In this document: in pieces, positions 48,249 to 59,900 of the stretch
Position numbering within the stretch: position 1 is the stretch's first letter
How the letters are laid out: the number at the start of each line of letters is the position of its first letter
Source: Armillaria gallica
Taxonomy: Eukaryota; Basidiomycota; Agaricomycetes; Agaricales; Physalacriaceae
Length of the DNA stretch: 64,000 nucleotides
Direction: 5' to 3'
Assembly (NCBI GenBank): GCA_037576215.1
Contig: JBANDB010000012.1
Location: 2,790,001-2,854,000 of the forward strand
The notes under the pieces: generated by a model
Databases searched by the model: none
Told to the model about the DNA's origin: nothing
What the model saw: the letters and a program-made list of their open reading frames with translations, nothing else
Translations under genes and position numbers: made by a program

Positions 48249-50055
48249 GAAGTAAATCTTCGTATTGCAAGATGGTGCAGGAGAGACTGGGATGGTTTGC
48301 CTTGACTCTAAGCTTCATGTTGACGGTTTTAATATCTAGGAGATGGTCGTAATAATAGCCTCGCGTTTGCGTACCGCACCAGACTTTGGCGCGAAAAACA
48401 TTTTCTCTCAATCCCAAAGTTTTTGTGCCAATCTTCTAAACTTTGGTGTCAATCTCAACAGCATCCTGAGTCCAGTCTTTTCGTTGACCTCCAGCTGACC
48501 TCGGCCGTCCGACTTTTCAATACTGTATCAAGTTACCCCACCATACGTTTGGCATCTACACGTCTCCTCGAGAGTTTCAAGGAAGACACTCTTTTCACCA
48601 GCCTCGACGTTGACCGTATGATCTGCCCCATTCCGTTAGACCTACCGGATAGCATGGGATTATGGTGACGCAATTCTCAGAGGCCCTGAGTTCGCTTCGA
48701 ACCGATGGGGATCGCGGCTGGTATGATTCAACGCTTTCCTTTTACATGAGCTCATGTACCAAACAGCTTCTTCATTGTTAGAATGTTTCACATATTGAAA
48801 GACCTGCGCAATAGCTATGACAGATCTTTATCACAAGACTGGATGCACGACCGCACATCGTCCTGAATCTCCTCTTAGTGCCTTCCCGCAAGACGCCCAT
48901 CCGCCGCACTGGAGCATGGACTCTGACGGTGGCTTCCACATACGTCAGTCGGATGGTAGAGAGGTGAGACGAAACCAAGCACAGTGAACGAAGTTGCGCG
49001 CCAAATCAAGCGGGACAGTACGCGAAAAAGTAAATTTACTCGACAAAGTCATTTTATACGCTCTCGCTGACGATGACAGGCCAGACCACAGCACCGTCTC
49101 AGCCACGCCATAGTTGCGCGACTCGGGACTTGCTCCCTGGCAAACTCTGGAATATCCGGCCCGTCATTCCACTGAAGATTTCGCTCATCAAGCAGATCAG
49201 TGCTGGATCGACTTCATCTGTGCAGGGACAATCGCCCTCAGCTCTAGGCTGACGACTGCTACTCGCCACAGATTTCCTATCGTATTCGTCTCTATTGAAC
49301 CGCGACCGCACCTCCACGTCGGCCTACCGTTTGTATCCAGGATGTCCCGCTCTTGTAATGAGGGTTGACCACCCGGAGACGGAGGTTTGAAAGATGGAGG
49401 ATGTTGGGTACGGCATACCCGTGTCTTGCTATCATCTATGACTGCCTTTCTGAACTCTGAGCAGCTGTTTACAGTCTCGCTCAGAGTTATCCATCGACAA
49501 GAGTTGCATCTACCTTGCCATCCCAATGTCGCCCTTCCCATGTTCTCATTCTTTGTAAACGGCCTCCTGCATTCAAATATTCATCCCTCGCCCCGCTACT
49601 CGTATGCAGAACAAACAACCATGAGCCAGGTTATGCAGACTTTCGTGGTTTTACTTACGCTGTTACAAGGAACTCAGAATTCCTGCCCAGTTGCTTCATA
49701 ACCAAATTCGATGCTTCTTTTTCCCATCCGCAAACCCAACACAAACTCCTCGAATAGCTCTATCTTGCTCATCCCTACTCGTTCTTTGTTCTCCCCCCTC
49801 CCGGCCGCTCCATCATGGCATCTTTCACAATCTCCCCCATCCGATTCCGCGCTGTGATTGTAACAAAGAGCCACAAATTAGTGCGCGATACTCTCACACT
49901 GGATTGACGCTTTCAGGCACTTGTCGAACTTCTAATGAGGAGAGCATGCGCTCGAGCACGACGGCATGATATAAATGGACGGTTCATTACGATACGTGAG
50001 GTTGATATAACCAGCCTCTATAGATACGGAATGGGGATGAAAGGCTAGAGTCTGA
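48249..50055. other. Unassigned stretch between copies G and H
   Basis: Holds the leader of copy G and, at about 49,190-49,400 on the plus strand, the partner of the decayed segment at 36,060-36,150. Other open frames (such as 49,387-49,701) have no support. Confidence 0.4.
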
Positions 50056-50759
50056 CTACGCCCAAGCTCCACTTTCAGGCGTCGCGTCGTAAATGGCATT
50101 CAGAGGATAATCAAAGGTGCCGTTCGGCGCGCGGTCGTCTGGCGCATAACCCTCAAGGTCATGTGCGACAGCTTCGGCGCGACCGAGTTGGATTTGATTG
50201 TTTAGCGAGGAAGAAGGGGAGGCGAATAGCATGGGGTTCGCGTCATTGGAGGAGGCGGACGCGTTCGTCGCGTAAGAGGACGTGCCAGTGCCATGATCAT
50301 CGCCCACAAAAGGCTCTGGAACATTGGCAATGGGTGAACGATAGGCATTAAAAACTGGGACGTGATCCACGAGGAGTGCCCCGCACGCGCACTCCTGCGT
50401 CTTAGGCGTCTAAATTGAACGTATTGAATTAGTGCTTCTCGTAGGGTGGGGGCGGAGGAGATACCTTTTGAGTGTAGGCTACGCAATAATTGGCGGGGCA
50501 ATGGTGGAATACGAGGGAGATGTAGTCCGCATGCGCGTGAACACCGTGTCCGCAAACGCAGCGCGGCTCGGGCTAAAAACCTATGAGCAGGTATATAAGA
50601 TGCAAGACCGTGAAGCTTATGTACCTGGTGTAGGGTGTAGCGCTGCGATTCATCTCGATGGAGAGTGAAAGCAGTGAAGCTTGGGCACAGGCAAAAGGCA
50701 TTGCCAACGTGCTGGACGCATTGTCCTCTGACCGGGGATGCAGGTGCGAAGGACATCAA
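50056..50759 (-). CDS. IHAHADY family copy H, 198 aa, intact
   Basis: Exon 1 50625-50759, intron 52 bases, exon 2 50465-50572, intron 55 bases, exon 3 50056-50409; GT-AG, phase 0. It is closest to copies E and I: SPVRGQCVQHVGNAFCLC in exon 1, PRCVCGHGVHAHADY and HHCPANYCVAYTQK in exon 2, QECACGALLVDHVP in exon 3, end PESGAWA. A TATA-like GTATATAAGC lies about 56 bases upstream. Two ATG codons stand in tandem at the start. All conserved Cys and His are present. Confidence 0.82.
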
Positions 50760-51029
50760 GGACGAGCTGTGGAGGAAAATGCAGAAGGAGATGGAGGTTG
50801 GAACTCATTCCAAAGCTTATATACTAATAGTCGAGTGGGAACGCAATTGCCTTTTCGCGCGACTTCGTCCGGGCATCGTTCACGTGTTGTTTATGTATAA
50901 ATAAAGTACATCAAAATCCAGCGGTCTGTGGATGTTACTTACCCACTTACCCAGAACTCAGGCCTATCCTAACGCAGACCCTCAATAAGCCTATCGGTCA
51001 CGGCCTACGGTGTATGATTAGCACACGCG

Positions 51030-51392
51030 TCAACTGCACCGTTTTCTCCTGGAACTCAATTGAACGCGAAAGGAAAAGTCTACACAATCGACATCGTCAT
51101 CACCGTGTGACGGGGAGACCTTGCGCTGGGTAACGCCGATTTTGTTTCCCTTATCCACGTCAATGCCCATATGATACTGCCCATTGATGAACACTGTCAC
51201 CTTTGTAGACTTCCCGTCGTCGTAGATGGCGATATTATTTTCGTGGGATCACTCCCTTGACGCACTATCATCAGAGTGCTTCAACGGTTTGCGTCGTTTT
51301 GTTTCCTTGATTGTTGATCGTGGGCGGGCTTCCTTAGAGGTTATGTGAGTGCAGTTAGGCGCCCCCACAGTGACATGACTCATCCAGCTCAT
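51030..51392 (-). pseudogene. Unknown small gene with one TGA
   Basis: A frame from ATG 51392 (MSWMSHVTVGAPNC) to TGA 51030 covers 120 codons, broken only by TGA at 51249-51251. The second half contains IAIYDDGKSTKVTVFINGQY followed by HMGIDVDKGNKIGVTQ, which looks like a beta-rich domain, but I do not recognise it. Homologous DNA lies at 63,850-64,000, after family copy M, and runs off the window. There the frame continues as SVEFQEKTVQLTRVL, which implies a one-base shift near the end of the copy described here. Upstream (51,440-51,480) is a leader-like sequence resembling those of the IHAHADY genes. Confidence 0.45.
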
Positions 51393-51751
51393 TGTTCCAA
51401 TGAACTGGTTATTGAAAGCATAGCAAGCGCAATGTGAGAGAACGGGACGGAAGTAGAGGCTCGTCTTGGCATAATTTATACGTCCAAAGAGTCAGACCCG
51501 CAGAGATGGAAGCAAGTTTGGCTGTGATACAAAGTCAATGCAGTGACGCGGAAAGAAGGTATATATTTCATTTGGAAGTTGAAATATCGACACGATCGGC
51601 AAAATTTAGGTTGCGCGATCATCAATCGTGGTCGATCCTTGAAAGTTTCATCCAGGAAACAAACTCGAAGACGACACGGCATGATTGTAGATACATGGAT
51701 AGATAAGCCAACGAAAACAAGAATGTCAAGAGGACGTTGTCACAAGGTTCG

Positions 51752-52870
51752 TCACTTTCCTTTCCCATTCGACTTCTTTCCATTCTCCTTCGACTTGCTG
51801 CTTGACTTGCCGCTCGACTTGCCGCTCGACTTGGACTTCTTAGGACGATCGGATTCCGAATCATCACCCCCGTTAGCTTGCTTGGCCTCAGCTCGCTTCA
51901 GATAGCTGTGAAACATCCAGATAAGTCACGGCCGACCACGACAAAAGAAAAGCACCCACATTTCGCAGCCTTCCTCTCAAGCTCATCCCAATCGTCACCT
52001 TCATCACTATCGGACCTCTCACCAAAGTCTGACCTGCTCTCGCTTCCGCTAGCATCGGAGTAGGCGCTCTCTTCGTCGCTGCTGCTAGACTCCATTTCTA
52101 GGCCCCCAGTTCAAGTTCACAGGACCGTCAGCCATAGGGACATTAACAGAGTTAGTTGGATATCAATGAACATAAAAGAGCAACGAAGCACAACAATTCA
52201 CTCTAGCCAGTTCTTGACGACATCCATCTGTGAACTCGGTATTAAATTAATATGCAAGGGCGCCTTGTTGAAGTCTTTGAAGATCAACACCAGATCGAAT
52301 TGCTTTAAGCTGTACTGAACACGTTCCAGTGATACGACCTCGATATCAGCCAAAGTAACGACGAGGAATGGTGAGTCTGTCAGATGCACGAGACATTCTG
52401 TCGTGGGCTGGCGGTATGGTCTACCTTCAAAGGATAGCTCTCGGAAGGGAATGTCGAGTTCTAATGTATCTACAAGCTGTGCGGATGTCACGTAAACCGC
52501 AGATGTTCAGTTGGAACCTGCGAGACTCACCGCTATTGACCCAGCTTAGGCGATGTTCTATGCAAATGCCTTAACTCTTCGTCGAGTGCCTATCGCCTGT
52601 GGCTCCATCTCGATTTCGTCTTCATCACCATGCCTGTGCTTCCGCTTACATGTCGTCGGACTGCGCATCGGTGGCTTCACGGTAGAATTGAACGTCCTAA
52701 AAGTGAAAATTACATTGCGATTGTATTCAGTATCTCGCCAACTTACCAACGCCTTTTTCTTCCCTATCGTGGAGGGTGCCTTGAGGTAAACGTGCATGAT
52801 AACTAATTTCAGGTGTTTCTGGGCCTCTTCTCCAGGAGGAGTTATACTCATGCCCTTGACAATCGTATAA
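51752..52870 (-). pseudogene. SPT16 (FACT subunit) 3' fragment, copy 3
   Basis: Matches SPT16 C-terminal exons: [133 protein letters not shown] and KRAEAKQANGGDDSESDRP. The segment with GGWSFLG present in copy 2 is missing, and a one-base shift after QSDD breaks the frame. The tail, unlike copy 2, has no premature stop. The gene's 5' part is absent. Confidence 0.82.
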
Positions 52871-54440
52871 CCCAAGAGAGCCAGGAGCACCGTCGACTGC
52901 CTATCTGAAATGTTATCTGAGCCCATCCCGAGGCTGGCTACGTGGTTAACAGGCCGTGCGTCGTTGCATTGTGTAATAGGATAGTCACTGGCCGGGGCCT
53001 AGGAATATGTACTATCAGGATTGGATAGATTTCCCATGGATACAGAACACGGAAGTCTGACCTCCTAGGACTAGTTTTCATAAGGCGTCGGGTACCCACC
53101 GGGTTACCAGGTGGCCATAACAAAGAAATAAGCGCCGAGATAGTGATATATGGGTTAATCGTAGCCTGCCGAACGCGGCACTGCCATCCATGTCTTTGCG
53201 GATTCTACGTCCCGTCATGGGTGAAGCTGGTAAACCTTGGGCGGGCCCGATGTAGGACTAGAATCCGAGCGCTGTTTTGGTCTCTCAAATTCATCGATCT
53301 CCACGAGCCTGCTCCAACATTTACCCAACCTCCCAAAATTCAAACCATCATGACTATTCGTTCTTTGATCTAGACTCGCTTGGGATTAGCTGTGAACGTT
53401 TGAGCATCTCGATGTTCAATCAAACGAACACCTCAATGCAGGCCGCACCTTTGAATAGCTCAAAAACGACGTTCGAATTTGATGCCCAAGTTCGTTTCAA
53501 GCTCATCGAAATTCCAGCACCAAATTTGTCGCAAAAGCTGGTCCTGCACTCTTGCCAAAATCATCCTCATTGATTATGCTTCTTGCTTAGGTTGCAGTGC
53601 GTAGAATCATTCCGTGACCGAACGGAGACCTTCGGATGGGTCATGGTGGCTAAACAAAAGAGTTCTGTCGGCAATTCCCGTGGGTTTTCCTTCTCAACAT
53701 CTCATCCCGCTCGATACCCCTCGATGCCCGATTCTCATATTCTCGTCAGACCCAAGATAACATTGCAATGGCAGGATCCAGGAGTATTGGGCATAGCCAG
53801 GACGTCATTGCAATCATCCAATCGAACGAAAGACCGTCCAATTTGTGTCTGATGCCAACAAATGATGTACTTTGTACCACGCACGCCATGTTTTCCCGCT
53901 ACTATCTGGCCATAGGATATCAATGTCTGTGATCATCATTGTGACGGTGTGCTGAAGATCTGGCGGACCGCCTCCTTGGATGTGCTCCAGCAGACCCGCA
54001 CTACGGTACGGGTACCGTCACATTATACGCTGTCTCTTCCAATCGTCGTCGATTACCAATGGGCGGCGTGACGATGCAACACGTATTGACTCCACCCTCG
54101 TAGTCTCGTTACCATCCTATATATGAAAGCAAGCTATCGGCTTGCCGCATAGAAGGGACTATAGACACCCCGGTCATTTGGAATGAGTATCTTCTTTGCA
54201 GTGTGTATAAGGATACGAGAAGGTGACGTCTCACCAACATGGTCCGCATTCAACATCGCGGCAATAACTGACATGTGTCTGCTAGATTAAAATTATGGCA
54301 ACAAGATAGATAGATAGATAACCGGACAAGTTCCCAAGAAGCAGGCCAAATCTTGATTGCGCGCCATCTCAAGATCTCAATCTTCGTCGATCACTATCTA
54401 TTTCCAAGATCAGTGTTAATACTAGTAACTCTAATCTTTG
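52871..54440. repeat. Triplicated block, copy 3
   Basis: Matches 1-1480 and 40,871-42,420. A short (gata)n microsatellite occurs near 54,306. Confidence 0.8.
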
Positions 54441-54699
54441 GATCCTGCCATGATTGGCAGCGACGGTATATTCCTGTATGAGACTTCCGCGCCATACGTT
54501 CGCATTGTCCTTCATGTACAGCAAGACCGTGCGATTCCCTCTCCATAGCAACTCAGGTATCCCGCTATAGTATAAGTACGGTACCGACCTCACACGCCGG
54601 AACACTATCTACGCCTCAAGATATTCTCATTATCCGCTAAGTACAGAGAGAGAGACCAATTACTGCCGTCGTTGCTGATGAACCACTGATCGCGGAGAT

Positions 54700-55157
54700 T
54701 TCATTTTGACGTTTTTTTTTTGCCCCAGGCGGCATCATCTACGCGTCTTTCAGAACCTTTCTCTCCCGTACTTGGTTGTATCTCCGTATAGATCTTGCGA
54801 AATTCCAACCAACGCGCCATATTGTCATCCAAAGCTATTCTTCGGCGCCTTCACCGCCTCTTCCAGCAACCTTCTCACTCTGCTTAGGCTGATCCGTAAC
54901 CTATCCGCTTCGACTAACCCCTCCAAATTAGTCTTGAAATCTACAGATTCCAGTGGGGCGCTCATGTCGATTCCTCCAATTTGCTGGTTCGGCATTCCTG
55001 CACGGCCCCCGGGCTTCCGGGTCCTACGCGGTTGTCCTTGACCAGTTCTACACTTGATACATGTTGTCTGATGATGACAATCCATAGCTGTACCCTTATG
55101 GACCATCCAAACTGTGAGTCCAATCCGGAGAAGGTTCGACTTTCGTAGTCCTACCAA
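54700..55157 (-). pseudogene. Unrecognised gene remnant, copy 3
   Basis: Partner of 42,640-43,085, with DDNMARWLEFRKIY and VDFKTNLEG readable in different frames. Frames are broken by indels. Confidence 0.4.
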
Positions 55158-55614
55158 TTTACCGCTGGGGGTGCTACTTACATGTTAACATTTCGCATAG
55201 GTTCCAGCTGCTTGTCCAAGTTCGAGGACGTACCTTAAGCATTAGCGTACATCAATGGTAATCAGTTATATGGCGACGAGTGCATAAGGCTTGTTCATCT
55301 TAAATCTCTGATAAATTATGTATCAATTCTCAAAGTATACTCAAAGCGACATAGACAACAAGACTCAATAAATATACAATAGACGAAGCTGTGAAACTGG
55401 AATCCAAAATGTATAAACGATCGGGCCAGAGGCAAGTATACGTACGGAGTCAACTGAATGATTGGTTGAAAGGGTGGGTTTACATAGGTGGATGAGTACA
55501 TTTTCAGGGAATGCATATGCTGACACTTGATATATGACGACAATGGCGTAGAATAGTGTTTAGCGGGAGTTTTGAAGAGGGGAAGAGACTGACAGATGCT
55601 TGTGACTGGGATCA

Positions 55615-56333
55615 TCAATAGCTAGGCGTAAGGACCTGCCCGGGCTTCGCCTTCGGCTGTCGCGTTGTATGCGTCAGTCGGATAGTAGTCAAAGGCCCCA
55701 TCACCATCTGGCGCATATCCCTGGGGGTGGTGGGCGACAAACATTTCGGCTTCCACCTGAGTGAAACTAGGCTGAATGTGTGAAAAGGTATTGGTATTGG
55801 GCGAGGAAGTGAGAGCAAACGGGATGAGGTTCGCTTCGTTGGAGGCGGATGCGTCGATACTGTAAGAGGATCCGATGCTATGGGCATCACCACGAAAGGC
55901 TCTCGAGTATTACTGACGGCAGTAGGCAATGAACGATGGACATTGGCGTCGAGAACATGATGAATAAGGAGAGCCCCACACGTGCATTCCTGTGTGTCTG
56001 AGGCGTCTAGATTGAACGTCCTCCGTCAGTGTTTGTCGTAATATAAGGGCAGATGGGGATACCTTTTGAACATATGCCACGCAATGATTAGTAGGGCAAT
56101 GATGGACGATGAGGGAGAGGTAGTCGGCATGGGCGTGAATGCCATGGCCGCGACACACCGGGACTGAGACATTGTGAGCATGTGTATGAGAAATTTGGCA
56201 GAAAAGTGTATGCACCTGGTCTCGAGTATGCCATTGAGATTGATCGGCCAGTAAAGCGTAAGCACAGGCAAAAAGCATTGCCAGTGTGCTCGACGCATCG
56301 TCCTCTAATTGGAGGTAGAGCTACTGAAGACAT
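55615..56333 (-). pseudogene. IHAHADY family copy I (several frameshifts)
   Basis: Aligned with copy E, exon 1 (from 56333, MSSVALPPIRGRC) has a 5-base deletion after FT, and exon 2 has a 1-base deletion in the Cys motif. Together they restore the frame, giving SRPVPVCRGHGIHAHADY with one of the paired Cys lost. Exon 3 then gains two bases (ACACACAGG) before CTCGA, and loses one in VGDGH, so the tail is out of frame (ends KPGQVLTPSY). A TATA box, CTATAAAG (56379-56386), is kept about 46 bases upstream. Confidence 0.75.
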
Positions 56334-56385
56334 GGAGAGCGAGCTGCTGAGTAAAGGACCGGGTTCATCTTGACGAGTCTTTATA

Positions 56386-56799
56386 GGCGAGAGAACCGAT
56401 CAAGTAATGCTCGAGTTATTTGAAGGTGTTGGTGTTGTGAAGGTGGCAAACGATGTCGCGAAGGTGAAAAAAAGCCATCAATACGCAGTGAATTGACCAA
56501 TCAAGGCATAATCTTGAATCTTTCCTTGATCTATCCTGGAACAGCCTCCTACAGCCTCCTACAGCTCCTTGGCTCTGGACTATGAGTTGCCGGGTACCTT
56601 GAGCACAAATGGATTGTCAAATTACGATCACTGCGGCCCCAGAGGTTTCAGCATGCACATCGGATCCCCCCCGAGAGATGCAGCTGTAGACACCGATAGG
56701 GAAACAGTAAGAAGCAATGTCAACGAAATAAAGGAAAAGAAATGGTACAAACTTGGCTGTCATCATTATTATGGATCATGGACTATCAGCGAAGTGGCT
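56386..56799. other. Spacer between copies I and J
   Basis: A short tandem repeat of 'cctacagcct' occurs near 56,540. I see no gene. Confidence 0.4.
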
Positions 56800-57452
56800 A
56801 GGCGCGTGGGCCTGCAGATGCGCACCATCCATCCCAATTGAATGTCCTTAGTAGTAGTCATGATAACTCTCTGGCACGTGGTCGTCAGCCAAGTCATAGA
56901 CCAAGGATGCGTCGTCTGATAGCTGGCGAGAGACAAGGGCGCAAGCTCGCACTGGGAGAAGCGGGGGACAGTGTTAGAGTGAAATGGAACGGGTACGTGG
57001 GAAAAGAGCACGGAATCCCGGTCGCTGGCAGGTAGTATTAATGGAAGGAAAGGGGGTCGAGGTTATAGCAAGGGTTCCAGTGTCGCTGGAGGGTTCGGTG
57101 ATGGTGCAAGTACACGCTTGAGATTGATACGCCTGCAATGCGAATAGCGTGAATCCCAAGTGGAATAAAGCAGACTTGCAATAGGCAGCCTTTGGGCATA
57201 AGCCGCACAATGAGTGGTGGGGTTATGAAAGACGACCTTCGATTTGAAGTCGACATGAGCATGAATACTGTGTCCACAATCAACACAGCTGAGCTGAGAG
57301 GACCGGAGTGTCATATAAATGTATTGGTCGTATACTAAACGGAGAGCCTACATGATCCAACGAGGGCAACGAAGGAATATTGAACCAAGGACAGGGACAG
57401 ACTACAGTCACGTCGGTGACATGGACGCATCGTGCCCTTGGGGCAGGTATTC
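56800..57452 (-). pseudogene. IHAHADY family copy J (broken)
   Basis: Closest to copy F. About 20 bases spanning the expected ATG are deleted, which fuses the leader to the coding frame (TVRIPAPRARCVHVTD). Exon 2 (57189-57293) keeps CVDCGHSIHAHVDF and THCAAYAQR, but its donor GT reads CT. Exon 3 starts QACTCT at 57132 and then has a deletion over the VQLFDHEP region and several stops. It could only make a truncated protein from an upstream ATG. Confidence 0.75.
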
Positions 57453-58939
57453 TTACAGTGCGCTGTGAGAGGGTGCCACTGGGGAAGCCAGGGTTTCTGC
57501 CGGGCTTCATGGCTATCGATCGTTCTTTCATGATGACGATATTTCTAAGTGCGGTTGCCGTTTCGCTCCCATTTTGGCAGTCACAGTCCAGCAGAGTGGG
57601 TATCACCGGGCGGAGTTTGTATCTTGAACCCAATCTTGCCTCCCACACAACTTTGCAGTTTCTCGATCACAAACAAACCACAATTCGCGCTTCTCAACAT
57701 CAGAATGGACGACATGCACCTCAAACAGATGCGCAAGGCAACGTCGTTCATCCCCACCAGAATAGCGACAACGAGAAACCATCAAGTCCCTGTCTAAGCA
57801 TACCAGTTGTTTCTGGTTCCGGGCACGTACGTACTACTTACTGCCACCCATTAGCTGCTAGTTACGCTAGATTATTCCATCCACCGATCCTCGGCAGTTC
57901 AAATGCGACTACGAACGGAGCGGACAAGGGCAGAAAATTGCTCATAGATCAATGTTACTCTATCGTGCATACTTCGCCAGTCCGAGTGACGTTCCCTCGG
58001 TGCCATCCGTATTCCAAATCATTCCACACGGTCAATACTGAGAGACTTCCGTCTAGTCCATTCATATCCCTTTCACTTTGTGCTCTGTCTGTACTGCGGC
58101 GATGGCCTTGTACATTGAATGCATTTTTCGGACGTTTTACCGTACATCCATCGCCATTTACATTTCAATCAATCACGCTTCTCCCACGCTTGACAGTGCG
58201 TTGCGTATATGTACCAGATACTGAATACCGCACTACATCATGTCTGTGCATCTTTTATACACTTACAGCTCACCATTCTCTCCGCGTCTTTTTGGCGTCT
58301 TTGCTATGTTTATTATTTGACTAGTTTCAGAAGATATTCCAGCTCGCCGTTGGCCGTACGGCGAGGTCTCGATCCTGTAAGCGCAATCAACAATGTCGTC
58401 TGCGTCTTATTTGTTGGAATAGCAGATAACTATTCGAGTTCTGGAAGAAAGCAGCTACACAGGTCCATAAAATGGAGTTAGTAGACCGGGGCAGGAAAAA
58501 AAACATCGCTATTACTCCGCATCTTACCGTTGTTCCTCTCACTACCCATGGGTGGCTTTATCACCACCTTTTCTACTGGCAAGATGCGCGACGCCACCGG
58601 TCCTGACGACGCGGATGATGGAGACGAGAAATGTGATTGGTGGTCATACTCGCTTCTTTAAGTCCTAGCAGTAAGCTTCCTGTCTTCCTACTCGTGCCTC
58701 GATTTTTCTGTCGTCCCTGAAATTTAATTTAAGTTCAACTAGAAACCTGACGATTGGTCGAATCCGCTATATACAAAACAATAGCAACACGACGCCCGAT
58801 GCTGCGATTATCGAATACGCGGACAGCCTTCGCTTGCTATTTTCAGAATTGCTACTCAACTACTTGGACCTCGTAAATGCGCCAAGACGAACCCAAATCT
58901 CCATCGCCTTCTCTCCTGCCAGTGCGGCGCTTAGCGCCT
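57453..58939. other. Unassigned stretch between copies J and K
   Basis: A 314-codon plus-strand frame (57380-58324) crosses this stretch but overlaps copy J in antisense and shows no domain, so I do not call it. The last 70 bases match the leader of copies A, B and C. Confidence 0.4.
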
Positions 58940-59900
58940 CACCCCCAGGAAAATATATCCAGGTCCGGCATCTGTCACTTCCGGGGTCTATGGCTCTTCC
59001 CTCCCGAGCCGCCTCTGCTAGACCATGTACTAGATTCTCACTTGCAGCCTTCATACCCAGATTCTCATACTTATTGTGCTCTCCCAGACCATCTGCACTC
59101 TGTGCGGACACAGTATTCAAGCGCATGTCGACTAAGTTTCGATATTCATTCATCAGTATCCCACAAATCAATGTGCCGCGTATGTCCAAAAGGAATGGAT
59201 CTCCCCACTCCGTCCAATATGTATTACCAAATTTGTCGGAAATGTCCAAAATAGGTTATAAGGACATATAAGGAACAAGTTTCCGGCTATAAGGTCCTTA
59301 TCAGACATTTTTGGGATAATAAGCCCCATTTCGAGTCATTTTTTGCCGAGCTTGTTCCTTATATGAGCTTATATGGTGATTATTTGGCCGGCAGATTTTC
59401 GGAACTTTCCGACAAACGTGGCCTCGTAGACGCCTCTGGTTCAGCGTTGTACGTGTGAAGCATAGCCTTGTGACCACACCACTAATGTCAATACCCTGTA
59501 CCATTCTGCAGCGCCATGGACGTTTTGGATTATTTCCTGGACAGCTATAGCTCGAACAGCTCTTCCCACTACGCCACAGTCCATTCACTCCGAAAACCTC
59601 GTCCTTTTCCTCCGATTCCACCATTCGTGCCAAATTCTCCGGCGGCTATCTTTTCCCCTGGTTCCCACCATTTGTTTAACCCTTCTGATAATGCGGGAAA
59701 CATGATCGTTCCCATCGCTCCCACACCATTTCCTTTCCTATCAGCAACACTTATCCGCTGGTCAGCTGGACATCACTCGGACCCCTCAGACGGCTATTTC
59801 CTCAACTTCTCCTGTACTTGTCAGCCGAGCTATGAATGCCAAGATTGTCCAAATGCGACGTACGGTCCGATGCCCGAGGCTTGGCCGGGCACGTACACTT
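58940..59900 (+). pseudogene. IHAHADY family copy K (broken, with MITE)
   Basis: The leader matches copies A-C, but the ATG and about 20 bases around it are deleted. Remaining exon 1 reads GLWLFPPEPPLLDH. Exon 2 has CTLCGHSIQAHVD, then TAA, then NQCAAYVQK, and its donor GT reads GA. A 185-bp inverted-repeat element lies in intron 2. Exon 3 has QRCTCEA, a TAG, and a one-base loss in the LDYF segment. The tail ends MPEAWPGTY, still showing the family end motif. Confidence 0.75.
59232..59416. mobile_element. MITE-like element in copy K
   Basis: The ends are an exact 11-base inverted pair, TTTGTCGGAAA and TTTCCGACAAA. The inverted similarity extends imperfectly inward through 'catataaggaacaag' and its complement 'cttgttccttatatg'. 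Length is 185 bases with no coding. I could not settle the target duplication. It sits between exon 2 and exon 3 of copy K, where the intron should be. Confidence 0.7.

Larger units (their letters stand above)
51559..56385. repeat. Segmental duplication, copy 3 (4.8 kb)
   Basis: Partner of 39419-44225 with the same gene order. It differs by many small indels and by loss of one SPT16 exon region. Confidence 0.85.

Noticed and set aside
57380..58324. 314-codon plus-strand open frame
   Set aside because: It overlaps copy J in antisense, has no recognisable domain or low-complexity pattern of a real gene, and is not conserved next to the related copies F and G.
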